Source: Elusimicrobiota bacterium
GTDB lineage: Bacteria; Elusimicrobiota; Elusimicrobia; UBA1565; UBA9628
Length of the DNA stretch: 54,418 nucleotides
Assembly (NCBI GenBank): GCA_016234805.1
Contig: JACRNU010000012.1
Span: 1-54,418 of the forward strand
Direction of reading: 5' to 3'
Made by a program: the position numbers and the translations under genes. Under the pieces are notes generated by a model. The model did no database searches. It was not told where the DNA came from and worked only from the letters and a program-made list of their open reading frames with translations. Positions 33,097 through 44,132 of this stretch are shown in pieces (position 1 is the stretch's first letter; every line of letters begins with the position of its first letter).

Positions 33097-33923
33097 CAAT
33101 GAATCCGCGTGTTGCCGTCGTTCTTGCCCAACTCCACCCAGGTCGGGTTGCCGCCGTTGCCCATGCCCCAGACCTTGGTCGTATACTGGGCGGCCCCGGC
33201 TCCCCAAGATGCCACGACTTGGCCGCCGCGGTTCTGATACCACCAACCTTCCATGTAGATGCCCGGAGCGAAGGTGGCGTACTTGCCGGCGGAGCACACG
33301 GCAGTCGCCCCGCTGCCTGTGCTGGAATAAGCAGTGCCGTTTGGCCAGTTATCGCACGGACCCTCCGAATTGTCGATGTAGACGTAGCTCCTGCCCCGCG
33401 TCGCGTCCGTCGCGCCGATCCCCATGCCGACCCGCAACCTGCCGCGCATGGCTATCCCGTTGCCTCGATTGTCGGCGTCGGCGTCGGTGCCGTCCACGGC
33501 AGTGGTGCCCACCCCCACTCTCCCTTGCACCAGGAGGTCGTACGGGTTCTTGTAATTGGGCTCGGGGTCGACTTTGGCGGACAACGACGCGTTGGTGAAC
33601 GTCCCGTTCGGGGGGCCGATGGCGACCGTTCCCGCGACGGACAGCTTGAGACTGGAGCCCTCCGGATCGGCAGGCACGACCGGGAAGCTGGTGGTTCCCC
33701 AACCCACCGCGACCCCGGTATTCGTATTCCTTGCGAAGAATGCCTTGCCGGTCGTCAGCATCTGAGTGTAGACTCCCGAAGGCGCCGGATAATAGGTCGT
33801 CAGGTTGACGGACTCCGAATTGAGCTCTCCTGAAAAGGCCAGGACCAAGGCAGCGGCGATGCCGCTGACCAAGAATCGCGGCGTCAACCTCAAATCCAGA
33901 TGAACATGAATATCACGTGACAT
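33084..33923 (-). CDS. Secreted or surface protein of the Elusimicrobia-type SVNLTTYYPAPSGVY family
   Basis: 279 residues. A charged N-terminus and hydrophobic helix (about 15-32, LVSGIAAALVLAFSG) form a signal sequence; the mature protein starts near ESVNLTTYYPAPSGVYTQM. The rest is rich in Gly, Thr, Asn and Ala with repeated short strands (VGVGTTAV, RVGMGIGAT), as in extracellular beta-rich surface proteins. Two cysteines in SEGPCDNW and GATAVC and a terminal HCCTK are present. I recall proteins with this N-terminal motif as common in this lineage. Function unknown; an appendage or tail-fibre-like role is possible. It has its own promoter and lies 54 bp before the His-Xaa-Ser operon. Confidence 0.72.
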   Translation of the reverse strand: MSRDIHVHLDLRLTPRFLVSGIAAALVLAFSGELNSESVNLTTYYPAPSGVYTQMLTTGKAFFARNTNTGVAVGWGTTSFPVVPADPEGSSLKLSVAGTVAIGPPNGTFTNASLSAKVDPEPNYKNPYDLLVQGRVGVGTTAVDGTDADADNRGNGIAMRGRLRVGMGIGATDATRGRSYVYIDNSEGPCDNWPNGTAYSSTGSGATAVCSAGKYATFAPGIYMEGWWYQNRGGQVVASWGAGAAQYTTKVWGMGNGGNPTWVELGKNDGNTRIHCCTK

Positions 33924-33972
33924 AATGGCCTCCTCCGGACGTTACAGCCCGGTTGCCAAAAGCCCCATGATT

Positions 33973-34001
33973 AGTATAACAGTCGCGCCCGTATTTTTCC
34001 A
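33973..34001 (-). promoter_or_regulatory. Promoter of the surface-protein gene
   Basis: Minus strand: TGGAAA (34001-33996), a 17-bp spacer, TATACT (33978-33973), a leader of about 43 bases with GGAGGAGG before the ATG at 33923. The surrounding 100 bp is AT-rich. Confidence 0.5.
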
Positions 34002-34085
34002 GGGTCTTAAAATGCATATTCACATTATGTTCACACCCTAATCCTCATCAAATCTCGGGCCGCGCGGAACCTGCCGGAGCCCCTC

Positions 34086-36116
34086 TCATGGCATGCCCAG
34101 CTGACCCATGAGGAATCCATACTGGTCCGCCAGCTCGTCGAGCACCGCGTCCAGAGGCCTCCCCCGCCGGCTCCCTGCCCGGGCGCGGACCCTCAGGAGC
34201 ACGGGCCGGCCCGAGGAGGAGCACGCCTGAAGCCGCGCCGCCAGCTTGCGGCTGTGCGCGGGGTGGACTTCCTGGTCCCACGACCCGGCTGACACCAGGA
34301 ACGCCGGATACGGCACCCCCTGCTCAACGCGGTGGAGCGGAGAGAGTTCCGCAAGCCTCGCTGCGGACCCTGGGATCTCGGGCAGGTCGAAGTCCCGGAC
34401 CCACCGCGCCCCGGGAGCCATGCGCTCCAATCCGAGCAGGTCGGTCAGCGGCGACAACAAGACCGCGGCGCGGAACACTTCGGGCGCCCGCACCGCGGCC
34501 ACGCCGGCCGCCAAGGCCCCTCTCCCGACGGCCGCCACGGCCAGGCGTTCCGGACGGGTGTATTCCTTGGCCACGAGCCACCGGCCCGCGTCCTCGATGT
34601 CAAGGGCCCGGTCCGTGAGCGGCACCGCGAGCAGCCCCCCCTTCTCGAACCACGCCAGCAGGTGGGGGGCGTATACCGGCGCCGGACGCGGGAGCGGTCC
34701 TCCGGAGGCCAGCACGATCGTCGGAGCGTTGCGGTCCTTGCGCAGTCCCTTCTTGAACGCGAGCATCAGCCCCACCGCGGTCCCATCCCGGGAGAGGAAA
34801 GCCTCCCTCCGGAGCTCGAAGTGCGCGAGATCGGCGGCGGACAAGAGCGCTTCGACCACGGAGGCCGCCGAGGCCTCCGAGGAGCAGCGGTAGAGCGCGG
34901 TCGGCTGGAAGAAGGACTCCTGCAGGGCATAGAACACGTCGGAATCCGGGCGTCCCGCGAGGTCCTGCACCGAACCGGGCCCGGGCAGGGCGATCTCCCG
35001 GAGGGCCGTGCCCTCGAGGTCGTACACGCTCAGCCTCGAAACCCCGCGCTCGACCGCGTGGACCACCAGGCGGCTGCCCGCGACCTCGAAGTCCGCCAGG
35101 GTGAAGGGCCCCTCCGCCACGACCTCCCTCCAGTTCGGCCTCCTCCACGCCCGCGCCTTGATCTTGGCGCCCAGGACCCGGAAGGGCTTGCGGAAGTCCG
35201 TGGCCGCGACGAGGCCGGCCGGGGCATCCTCGTCCGTGAGGATATAGAGCGTGTCGCCGCCGAACCTCCCCTCGAAGCGGGCGTCGACGCCCGCGACCAC
35301 GGTGGCGAAATCCGTGGTCTTCGCCCTGAGGTCGCTGACGTAGAGCTCCGTCCTCCGGGAGCCCTGCCGGACAGTCACGAGCAGGTAGTGTCCGTCGGGA
35401 GACATCCGGACCTCGGGCCAATCCTCCTTGGCGCGTCCCGCCCCGAAAACGAGGTGGTCGTTGAGCGGGTCCGTCCCGAGCCGGTGAAAGTAGACCCGGC
35501 GATGATAGGCCAGCTCCGCGTCCGGGACCTCTCCGGGCTTGGGCAGCCGGGCGTAGAAGAACCCGGTCCGGTCCGCGGCCCAGGCCGCCCCCGCCTGGGG
35601 CGCGCGCGGGATGCGGTCCGGCAGGTCGAGGGCGGAATCCACGTCGCGGACCCGCACAACGCTTTCCCCGGAACGCAGGTCCGTCATGCCGTAGGCGAGG
35701 AGCGCCCCGTCGAGGGACGGCGACCACCAGTCGAGCGCCCAGGTCCCGTCCCGGCTGATGGCGTTGGGGTCCAGGGCCAGGTGCGGGAATTCCGCGTCCC
35801 GGTCGCGCACGAAGAGCTTGGGCTGGAGGTCGCGCCTGGACCTTTTCAGGACGAAGAGGCGCTCCCCGCGGAGCTCGATCCCCTCGATGGATCCTCCCCC
35901 CATGAGCTGCGCGAGCCGCTTGCGCAGCATCCGGCGGCCCGGCAGGGCCTGGAGCGCGGCTTCGGCCTTGGCATCCGCGTCCACGGACCACCACTCGACC
36001 ATGGGGGCCCTTCCGTCCTCGAGCCACGAGAGGAGCCCGGGATCGGGGGCCGGAGGCGGGGCGGCCCATGCCGCGGCACACGCCCACGCCGCGCACGCCA
36101 GGAGGGGCGGAAACAT
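34086..36116 (-). CDS. Prolyl-oligopeptidase-like pseudoenzyme (S9 family), catalytic residues missing
   Basis: 676 residues from the ATG at 36116 with a signal peptide (MFPPLLACAAWACAAAWA). The central part reads as a seven-bladed propeller (ALDWWSPSLDGALLAYG, WPEVRMSPDGHYLLV, ELYVSDLRAKTTDF) and the C-terminal part as the S9A alpha/beta-hydrolase. The nucleophile motif GGSNGG is replaced by VGRGALAAG, the region before it lacks GGGEYG, and the catalytic His motif (AGHGAGKP in active enzymes) is replaced by AGSRRGRP. Asp in SWDQEV may remain. Loss of Ser and His makes it almost certainly inactive as a peptidase. It may be a binding protein. It is divergent from aconitase. Confidence 0.8.
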   Translation of the reverse strand: MFPPLLACAAWACAAAWAAPPPAPDPGLLSWLEDGRAPMVEWWSVDADAKAEAALQALPGRRMLRKRLAQLMGGGSIEGIELRGERLFVLKRSRRDLQPKLFVRDRDAEFPHLALDPNAISRDGTWALDWWSPSLDGALLAYGMTDLRSGESVVRVRDVDSALDLPDRIPRAPQAGAAWAADRTGFFYARLPKPGEVPDAELAYHRRVYFHRLGTDPLNDHLVFGAGRAKEDWPEVRMSPDGHYLLVTVRQGSRRTELYVSDLRAKTTDFATVVAGVDARFEGRFGGDTLYILTDEDAPAGLVAATDFRKPFRVLGAKIKARAWRRPNWREVVAEGPFTLADFEVAGSRLVVHAVERGVSRLSVYDLEGTALREIALPGPGSVQDLAGRPDSDVFYALQESFFQPTALYRCSSEASAASVVEALLSAADLAHFELRREAFLSRDGTAVGLMLAFKKGLRKDRNAPTIVLASGGPLPRPAPVYAPHLLAWFEKGGLLAVPLTDRALDIEDAGRWLVAKEYTRPERLAVAAVGRGALAAGVAAVRAPEVFRAAVLLSPLTDLLGLERMAPGARWVRDFDLPEIPGSAARLAELSPLHRVEQGVPYPAFLVSAGSWDQEVHPAHSRKLAARLQACSSSGRPVLLRVRARAGSRRGRPLDAVLDELADQYGFLMGQLGMP

Positions 36117-36122
36117 CGAGCA

Positions 36123-36128
36123 AGTATA
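36123..36128 (-). promoter_or_regulatory. -10 box TATACT of the oligopeptidase-like gene, leaderless layout
   Basis: Minus strand TATACT, six bases, then ATG (36116). No good -35. The predicted start of the transcript falls on the ATG. Confidence 0.5.
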
Positions 36129-36135
36129 CAAACGA

Positions 36136-36165
36136 TTGCCTCACAGCGGCACGCTGAGGTAGAAT
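36136..36165 (+). promoter_or_regulatory. Promoter of aconitase gene, leaderless layout
   Basis: TTGCCT (36136-36141), an 18-bp spacer, TAGAAT (36160-36165), six bases, then the ATG at 36172. It is divergent from the oligopeptidase-like gene, whose boxes lie in the same 55 bp. Confidence 0.6.
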
Positions 36166-36171
36166 GACCCC

Positions 36172-38889
<2,718 letters not shown>

Positions 38890-38912
38890 ACCGACGCGAT
38901 TAAGGGGGAACC

Positions 38913-39236
38913 ATGGCAAACAAGAAACTCCAACTGATGACCGCGGTGGTCCAGCACCACCTCGGCAACGCCGTCATCGACGCGGCCCTGACAGCCGGCG
39001 CCACGGGCGCGACCTATTTCTTCGCCCAGGGCACCGGCGTGCGCCAGACCCTCGGCCAGGCCGCGTCCGACATCGAGGTGGGGAAAAGGGTCATCAACAT
39101 CCTGGTCGCCCCCGCGCTCACGGACAAGGTCTTGAAGGCCGTCATCGCGGCCGGAGAGATCGACAAGCCGGGCGGCGGGGTGGCCTACGTGCAGGACGTG
39201 CTTCAGGCCGTTGGGTTCGTCCCTCCCAAAGTCTGA
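38913..39236 (+). CDS. PII-like signalling protein without uridylylation tyrosine
   Basis: 107 residues with the PII (GlnB/GlnK) core: VIDAALTAGATGATYFFAQGTG, IEVGKRVINILVAPALTDKVLKAVIAAG and a final AYVQDVLQAVGF. The T-loop is short and has no Tyr51 region, so covalent uridylylation is unlikely; it may respond to nucleotides or metabolites directly. AAGGGGGAACC before the ATG is a ribosome-binding site. It follows acnA closely, so it may sense carbon or nitrogen status linked to 2-oxoglutarate supply. Whether it also touches the nitrogenase-like clusters is unknown; NifI-type PII proteins elsewhere regulate nitrogenase. Confidence 0.8.
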   Translation: MANKKLQLMTAVVQHHLGNAVIDAALTAGATGATYFFAQGTGVRQTLGQAASDIEVGKRVINILVAPALTDKVLKAVIAAGEIDKPGGGVAYVQDVLQAVGFVPPKV

Positions 39237-39240
39237 CCCT

Positions 39241-40377
39241 TTACCGGCCGCGGAAGCGGTGGACGCGGAAGCGGTGGAGGTTGACCTCGGAGCGGCCGCC
39301 CACGATGAGCTCCGCCATGGTCTTGCCCACCAGGGGGGCGAACTTCATGCCCGTGGTGGAGAAGCCGGCGGCCACGAAGCCGTTGGCCGTGTCCGGCAAG
39401 CGGTCCATGATGAAATCCTTGTCCGGAGTGGTGGCGGAACAACAGAGCTTGCCCTCCATCTCCGTGAAGCCCCCGAGGTCCGGGATGAACTTCTTGAGGA
39501 ACGACCGGCACTTGCGCTCGAACTGCGGCGAGACCTTGGTCGCGCCGTCGGTCGCGGGGAAGCCAGGCGGGCCCACGAGGTAGGTCGAGAGCTTCATGAA
39601 TCCGTGGATGTGGACCGGGAAGCCATAGATGCCCGCGCTCCGAACAGCGAACACGGGAAAGTGCTCGGGCCGGTAGCGGCCGCGGTTGGTCGGAGGCATG
39701 ATGTGCATCTGCTCCTGACGCGTCACCTTGAGAGGCAGGCGCCACTTCTTCAAGAGCGGCCCGGTCCAGGGCCCGGCCGCGAAGAGATAGTTGTCCGCCT
39801 GCCAAACCTTGCCGTGCCGGTCCCGCACCCCCCGGATGCCCTCTTTGTCGGCCAGGACCTCGGAGGCCTCGGTATGGAGCTTCACCTTCGCGCCTTTCTT
39901 CTGCGCCAGATGCGACAGGGCGGCGACGGTCCTCATGGCCCATATGTAGCCGGCGTCGTGATGGAAGAGCGCGAAGCGCACCGGGCGGACGTCGAACATC
40001 GGATGGTGCCGCCGGATCTCAGGCTTGTCCATGCGCTCGGCTCGGATGTTCATCTCCTGGAGGACCTTGAAGCTCTGGTCCTCGTAGCCGCCGTCCTTGA
40101 CGGCCAGCTCGAGCATGCCGTTCTGGTGGAACAGCTTCTCCCCCGCCTCATCGTTGAGCGCCAGCCACAAGGGAAGGGACTTGCATGCCAGGTCGGTGTA
40201 GAAGGCGTCCTTGCCGTGGGTGAGCTGGAAGATCCGGACGTGGTCCCCGGAGGAGGCCGCCGAGTTGGGGATGTCCCCGCGGTCCAGGACGAGCACGGAG
40301 CGGCCCATCTTGGCGAGCCAGTAGGCCGCGGAGACGCCCATGGCTCCGCCGCCCACGACGAGGACGTTCGGTCTCAT
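39241..40377 (-). CDS. FAD-dependent amine oxidase-like protein (monomeric sarcosine oxidase/DAO family)
   Basis: 378 residues. VVGGGAMGVSAAYWLA near the N-terminus is the FAD-binding Rossmann motif. KLCCSATTPDKDFIMDRLP matches the segment of monomeric sarcosine oxidase whose cysteine carries covalent FAD. GFSTTGMKFAPLVGKTMAEL is the C-terminal FAD-contact motif. It should oxidise a secondary or primary amine such as sarcosine or an N-methyl amino acid, making H2O2; the substrate cannot be told. It is convergent with the PII-like gene (4-bp gap) and divergent from the glycosidase-like gene, sharing a small palindrome with it. Confidence 0.85.
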   Translation of the reverse strand: MRPNVLVVGGGAMGVSAAYWLAKMGRSVLVLDRGDIPNSAASSGDHVRIFQLTHGKDAFYTDLACKSLPLWLALNDEAGEKLFHQNGMLELAVKDGGYEDQSFKVLQEMNIRAERMDKPEIRRHHPMFDVRPVRFALFHHDAGYIWAMRTVAALSHLAQKKGAKVKLHTEASEVLADKEGIRGVRDRHGKVWQADNYLFAAGPWTGPLLKKWRLPLKVTRQEQMHIMPPTNRGRYRPEHFPVFAVRSAGIYGFPVHIHGFMKLSTYLVGPPGFPATDGATKVSPQFERKCRSFLKKFIPDLGGFTEMEGKLCCSATTPDKDFIMDRLPDTANGFVAAGFSTTGMKFAPLVGKTMAELIVGGRSEVNLHRFRVHRFRGR

Positions 40378-40383
40378 GTATTA

Positions 40384-40397
40384 GGCCTTTTAAGGCC
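40384..40397. promoter_or_regulatory. Candidate operator: GGCCTT-TT-AAGGCC in the divergent region
   Basis: Six-base arms with a 2-bp centre, lying between the starts of the FAD enzyme (40377) and the glycosidase-like gene (40419) and next to the TATAAT box. A dimeric regulator could control both genes. Confidence 0.35.
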
Positions 40398-40406
40398 GGA
40401 TTATCA

Positions 40407-40412
40407 TATAAT
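40407..40412 (+). promoter_or_regulatory. -10 box TATAAT of the glycosidase-like operon, leaderless layout
   Basis: A consensus TATAAT, six bases (TTTTCC), then the ATG at 40419. The expected -35 position overlaps the palindrome and has no good match. Confidence 0.5.
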
Positions 40413-40418
40413 TTTTCC

Positions 40419-42149
40419 ATGCTGCTCTTTTCGCTCTTGACAGCCGCCTTCCTGGCCGCGCCCGGCGTTTCTGGCGCGGACGTGCCGCCTCCGCTGGACA
40501 CGGGAAGCGGCCTGTCTACGGCCCTTCCGGGTCGCGCTCAGGACGCCCGCAGGGCGGGCGAGCCCGCGGAGCCCGATTTTTCAACGATCCCCTCGTCTTC
40601 CGCGCCTGCGGCCCAGGGTTCGTCGGACGCGGATGCCGTCCCGGCCATCACGACGCGCCGGCTCTGGCTCACCGCCCATGACGCCAAGGGGCGGCGCCTG
40701 GATTTCCGGGAATTGCTCGCCTTCATCAGCCGGGCCGACAGCGCGGGCAAGGACCCCGCAACCGCAGGACTCAACGGGCTGGCGGTCTATCCCCCGGGCA
40801 CCCTGGTCCGCGCCCCGAAAGCGGAATTCCTCCAGGCCGCGGGCGGAGCCGTGCTGGTGTGGGAAGGCGCGGAGAGGATCCGGATCAGTCTCCCCTGGCC
40901 GATCCGCGACGACGGGTTCTCCACCGTCTGGGCGGACAAGGACGGGGCCGGCTACGGGGACCGGGACGCCATCATGCTCAACGAGGAGATCGCCCTCACC
41001 CAGCACCGCATGCTCCTGGATGAATTCCGGCGGAAGAAGGAGACAGTAAAGCCCCCTTACCGGACCAGCGACAAAACCCGGAAGCTCCTGGAAAAGGCCG
41101 ACGAGCTCATCGCGGACGCGGGCAAGGAACGGGACCCGGCGTCCCGGGCCAAGGCCTTCGACAAGGCGCTCACCGCGGTCAGCGGCGCCTGGCAGAAGAT
41201 GGACTACGAGCACGGCCTCCAAACCGTGTCGGCGGCCCCGTCGAGGGACTCCCTGCGCTTCGGGCTCACCCTCGACGAGAGCGTAGCGGCATGGGCGCCC
41301 CATGCCAAGTGGGTGGCGGAGACCTTCGAGAAGTCCGGGGCGAACTGGGCGCGCCTGGTCTTCAAGGCCAACCCCCATGATTTCTCCTACCTGTCGGAGC
41401 GTTCCTTCGAGTCCTACGACACCCTCGTCTCCGAGCTGACGCTGCGCGGCATCAAGATCATGGCCTGCCCGCTCGACACGGCCCAGTGGCCGAGGACCCT
41501 CACGCCCGAGGCCTACGCGGCCCGGGTCACGAACCTGCTCCGCCGCTACGGCGACCGGATCCGCAGCTGGGAGGTCGGCCCGGAGATCAACGGCGACTGG
41601 CTGGGCGGTTCGCGCGCCCCGCTCGGCACCGCCCGGGTCTTCGAGATCTTCACCGCGGGCGCCAAGGCCGTCAAGGCCGCAGACCCGGCCCTGGAGACCG
41701 TGGCCACGCTCTATTGGTGGGACGGGACCGCGCCCGACGCGGAGCACTCCCTCTACGGCTGGCTCGAGCGGTACATCCCCCAGGGGTTCGGCAAGGACCT
41801 CGACGTCGTGTCCTTGAGCCTCCAGCCCGAGGACAACCCGGTCGGGATGGCCTTCGACGGCATCTTCCGGGCCGCGCACGAGATGCTGCCCGGCAAGAAG
41901 CTCATCCTCGGCTCGTTCAGCTACGTCGAGCGGGAGAAGCTCGCGGGCTACTGGTGGCTCGACCCCGAGGACATCGACGGCGCCCGCAAGGACCTGGTCC
42001 TCCTCTACAACGCGGCCGCCTGCGCCCAGCCCGCCTCCATGTGCGGCGGGTTCTGGTGGCAGACCCTCGACCAGATGTTCCTCCCGTCGCGCCGCACCAC
42101 GGACCTTTTCCTCGTCTATCGCCGCGGCCTCTACCAGCTCGGCAAGTGA
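40419..42149 (+). CDS. Secreted TIM-barrel protein, glycoside-hydrolase clan A-like
   Basis: 576 residues. A signal peptide (MLLFSLLTAAFLAAPGVSG) and a low-complexity linker precede a domain with a predicted TIM barrel from about 270 to 560: LRFGLTLDESVAAWAPHAKW, GANWARLVF, IKIMACPLDTAQWP, IRSWEVGPEINGDWLGG, DVVSLSLQPED, KLILGSFSYVEREK, and GGFWWQTLDQM. E in VGPEINGDW could be the acid/base (clan A usually has NE) and a later Glu the nucleophile. The substrate, if any, is unknown. It is first in an operon with a zinc-ribbon and two HemN-like genes, an unexpected combination. Confidence 0.6.
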   Translation: MLLFSLLTAAFLAAPGVSGADVPPPLDTGSGLSTALPGRAQDARRAGEPAEPDFSTIPSSSAPAAQGSSDADAVPAITTRRLWLTAHDAKGRRLDFRELLAFISRADSAGKDPATAGLNGLAVYPPGTLVRAPKAEFLQAAGGAVLVWEGAERIRISLPWPIRDDGFSTVWADKDGAGYGDRDAIMLNEEIALTQHRMLLDEFRRKKETVKPPYRTSDKTRKLLEKADELIADAGKERDPASRAKAFDKALTAVSGAWQKMDYEHGLQTVSAAPSRDSLRFGLTLDESVAAWAPHAKWVAETFEKSGANWARLVFKANPHDFSYLSERSFESYDTLVSELTLRGIKIMACPLDTAQWPRTLTPEAYAARVTNLLRRYGDRIRSWEVGPEINGDWLGGSRAPLGTARVFEIFTAGAKAVKAADPALETVATLYWWDGTAPDAEHSLYGWLERYIPQGFGKDLDVVSLSLQPEDNPVGMAFDGIFRAAHEMLPGKKLILGSFSYVEREKLAGYWWLDPEDIDGARKDLVLLYNAAACAQPASMCGGFWWQTLDQMFLPSRRTTDLFLVYRRGLYQLGK

Positions 42150-42150
42150 C

Positions 42151-42750
42151 ATGATCCCCTGCCCGAAGTGCTCCAGCGAGAACGACGACGAGGCCCGCTA
42201 CTGCGACCAGTGCGCCGCGGCGGTCTCCCCGGATGCCCAGGGCGCCGTCCTGGACATGCCGTGCCCCGCCTGCGACGGCGAGGTCCGCGAGGTCCCCGTC
42301 CCCATCGCGGTCTGCCAGGAGTGCGGCCTGCACCTCGCGGCCGACGGCTCTCCCGCGGAAACATGCCCCGCCGGCCGGGGAGCGTGTGCGCCGGAGGCCG
42401 CGGAAGCGGCGCCGGCCGCGACGGAGAGCTCCCCCTGCCCGGTCTGCGAGGCGCCCAACCCCGCGGACTCGGCCCGCTGCGGCGGCTGCGGGATCGTCTT
42501 CGGCAGGATCACGCGTCCCGTGGAATGCCCCCAATGCTCGGCGGAATGCTCCGACGACAAATGCGGGTGCGGCGCGGTCCTGACCCTGTCGAAGCTGCTG
42601 GAGTACGTCGACAGCTCCATCAAGGTCGTGTGCCCGGTGTGCAAGCAGCTTTATTCCGTGAAGAAGGACGCCTGCTCGGACTGCGGCTCGGAGCTTCGGC
42701 CCGCCGACAGCCTCAAAACCTACGCCTCCGACCATCGGGGGAGTCCCTGA
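42151..42750 (+). CDS. Multi-zinc-ribbon protein
   Basis: 199 residues with about ten CxxC pairs: CPKC/CDQC, CPAC/CQEC, CPVC/CGGC, CPQC/CGCG and CPVC/CSDC, suggesting four or five zinc ribbons or rubredoxin-like knuckles. No signal or membrane segment is visible. The ATG is one base after the stop of the glycosidase-like gene. The end overlaps the CTG start of the next gene. It might be a metal or redox scaffold for the following radical SAM enzymes; that is inferred from position only. Confidence 0.75.
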   Translation: MIPCPKCSSENDDEARYCDQCAAAVSPDAQGAVLDMPCPACDGEVREVPVPIAVCQECGLHLAADGSPAETCPAGRGACAPEAAEAAPAATESSPCPVCEAPNPADSARCGGCGIVFGRITRPVECPQCSAECSDDKCGCGAVLTLSKLLEYVDSSIKVVCPVCKQLYSVKKDACSDCGSELRPADSLKTYASDHRGSP

Positions 42751-44132
42751 AGAACGAGCCGGCCGTCGGCCCGGCCGAGTTCTCGAGGATCAAGCGGCGG
42801 CTGGCCGCCGCCCTCGTGCGGCTGGGGATCGACTACCGCCAGGATGTCTTCGTCGTCGAGGATCTGCTCCATGACGCCAAGCGCACGGCGAAGCTGACGG
42901 CGCGGCAGGCGGCGGACCTCTGGCGCCGGGCCCTGGCCGCCGAGCCGGCCCGCGGACACGGCCTGGCGCTCTACATGCATTTCCCGTACTGCCGCTCCCG
43001 CTGCCTGTACTGCATCAACCCGTCCGAGCCGGTCGGGGACGCCCGCCGCGCCCGGCGGTACCTCGAGGACTCCCGCCGCGAGATCGAGTTCCTCGCCCCG
43101 TCCTTCGAGGGAAGGTCCTTCGACCTGTGGGGGGTCGGGGGAGGGACCCCGAGTCTCCTCGACGCCGAAGGCCTGCGGCGCTGGCTCGAACCCGCCGCCC
43201 GCAGGTTTTCCTTCGCCGGACGCGCGATGCGGACCATCGAGTTCAATCCCCTCAGCACGGACCGCGCCAAGCTGAAGGCCGCCCGGTCGCTCGGGTTCGA
43301 CCGGGTGAGCTTCGGCGTCCAGTCCCTCAACACCCGGGTCCTGCGGTCGGTCAACCGGGGCTACCAGGACCCCGCCATGGTCGACCGCGCCATCCGCTGG
43401 GCCCGAGACCTCGGCTTCGAGACCGTCAACGCGGACCTGATCATGGGCCTCGTCGGGGAATCCGCCTCCAGCTTCCTCGAGGGCTTCCGCTCCCTGGCGC
43501 GGTCCCGGCCGACGATGATCACCGTCTACTGCCTCGACTGGCTCGCGCCCTACAGCCGGGCGACCGGCTGGTCGGCCGAGGCCTACGCGCGCCACCAGGA
43601 ACGCCTGCTGCCGGAGATCCTGGAGAAGCTGCCCCGCCTGGCCGCCCAAGCCGGCTACCGGGTGGAAGGGTTCTGGCCGCAGAAGGCTTGGTACTTCGCG
43701 GCGCCGGGACACCAGGTCCGGCTGGGCGACGACGACGGCACCGCCTCGACCCTGGGACTCGGCTGGCACAGCGGCTCTCACGTCTTCGGCAGCGCGTTGT
43801 ACGTCAGGGAGGCCTCGGAGTTCGACCCTGACCGGCCGCTCTACAACCGCTCCGCGCTCTCCCTGAAGGAGGAGATGGGCCGCTACATCCTCTACCAGCT
43901 CGAACTCCGGCCGCGGCTGGATTACGCGAAGTTCCGACGGTGCTTCGGGATCGACCCCGGCGACGCCTTCCCCGTCGAGATCGCGGCGCTGCGGAGAGCA
44001 GGCAAGGTCCGGACCGACCCGGACGGCCTCGATTTCCTGCCGCAGGGCTCGGCCGAGAGGGTCTTCTACATCTCCTTCTTCTTCCTGGACACGATCTCCG
44101 CGCTGGCGGAAGGAGCCCATGCCCCCTCTTGA
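42747..44132 (+). CDS. HemN-like radical SAM protein A
   Basis: 461 residues. LYMHFPYCRSRCLYC (Cys82, 86, 89) is the HemN/HemW-type radical SAM motif, VGGGTPSLLD the SAM-binding glycine strand, RVSFGVQSLNTRVL follows, and the C-terminal LKEEMGRYILYQLEL is a HemN_C-like region. HemN oxidises propionate side chains of coproporphyrinogen; HemW is a heme chaperone; which applies here is unclear. The fourth Cys adjacent in true HemN is absent. The start is inferred as CTG (42747): it overlaps the previous stop as CTGA, has GGGGGAG just upstream, and aligns with the paralogue's first residues; no ATG or GTG fits near it. The next gene overlaps by 14 bp and is a paralogue. Confidence 0.8.
   Translation: MKNEPAVGPAEFSRIKRRLAAALVRLGIDYRQDVFVVEDLLHDAKRTAKLTARQAADLWRRALAAEPARGHGLALYMHFPYCRSRCLYCINPSEPVGDARRARRYLEDSRREIEFLAPSFEGRSFDLWGVGGGTPSLLDAEGLRRWLEPAARRFSFAGRAMRTIEFNPLSTDRAKLKAARSLGFDRVSFGVQSLNTRVLRSVNRGYQDPAMVDRAIRWARDLGFETVNADLIMGLVGESASSFLEGFRSLARSRPTMITVYCLDWLAPYSRATGWSAEAYARHQERLLPEILEKLPRLAAQAGYRVEGFWPQKAWYFAAPGHQVRLGDDDGTASTLGLGWHSGSHVFGSALYVREASEFDPDRPLYNRSALSLKEEMGRYILYQLELRPRLDYAKFRRCFGIDPGDAFPVEIAALRRAGKVRTDPDGLDFLPQGSAERVFYISFFFLDTISALAEGAHAPS

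Noticed and set aside
40384-40397. Intrinsic terminator for the FAD gene
   Set aside because: It lies upstream of that gene's start and between divergent genes, so an operator is more likely than a terminator.
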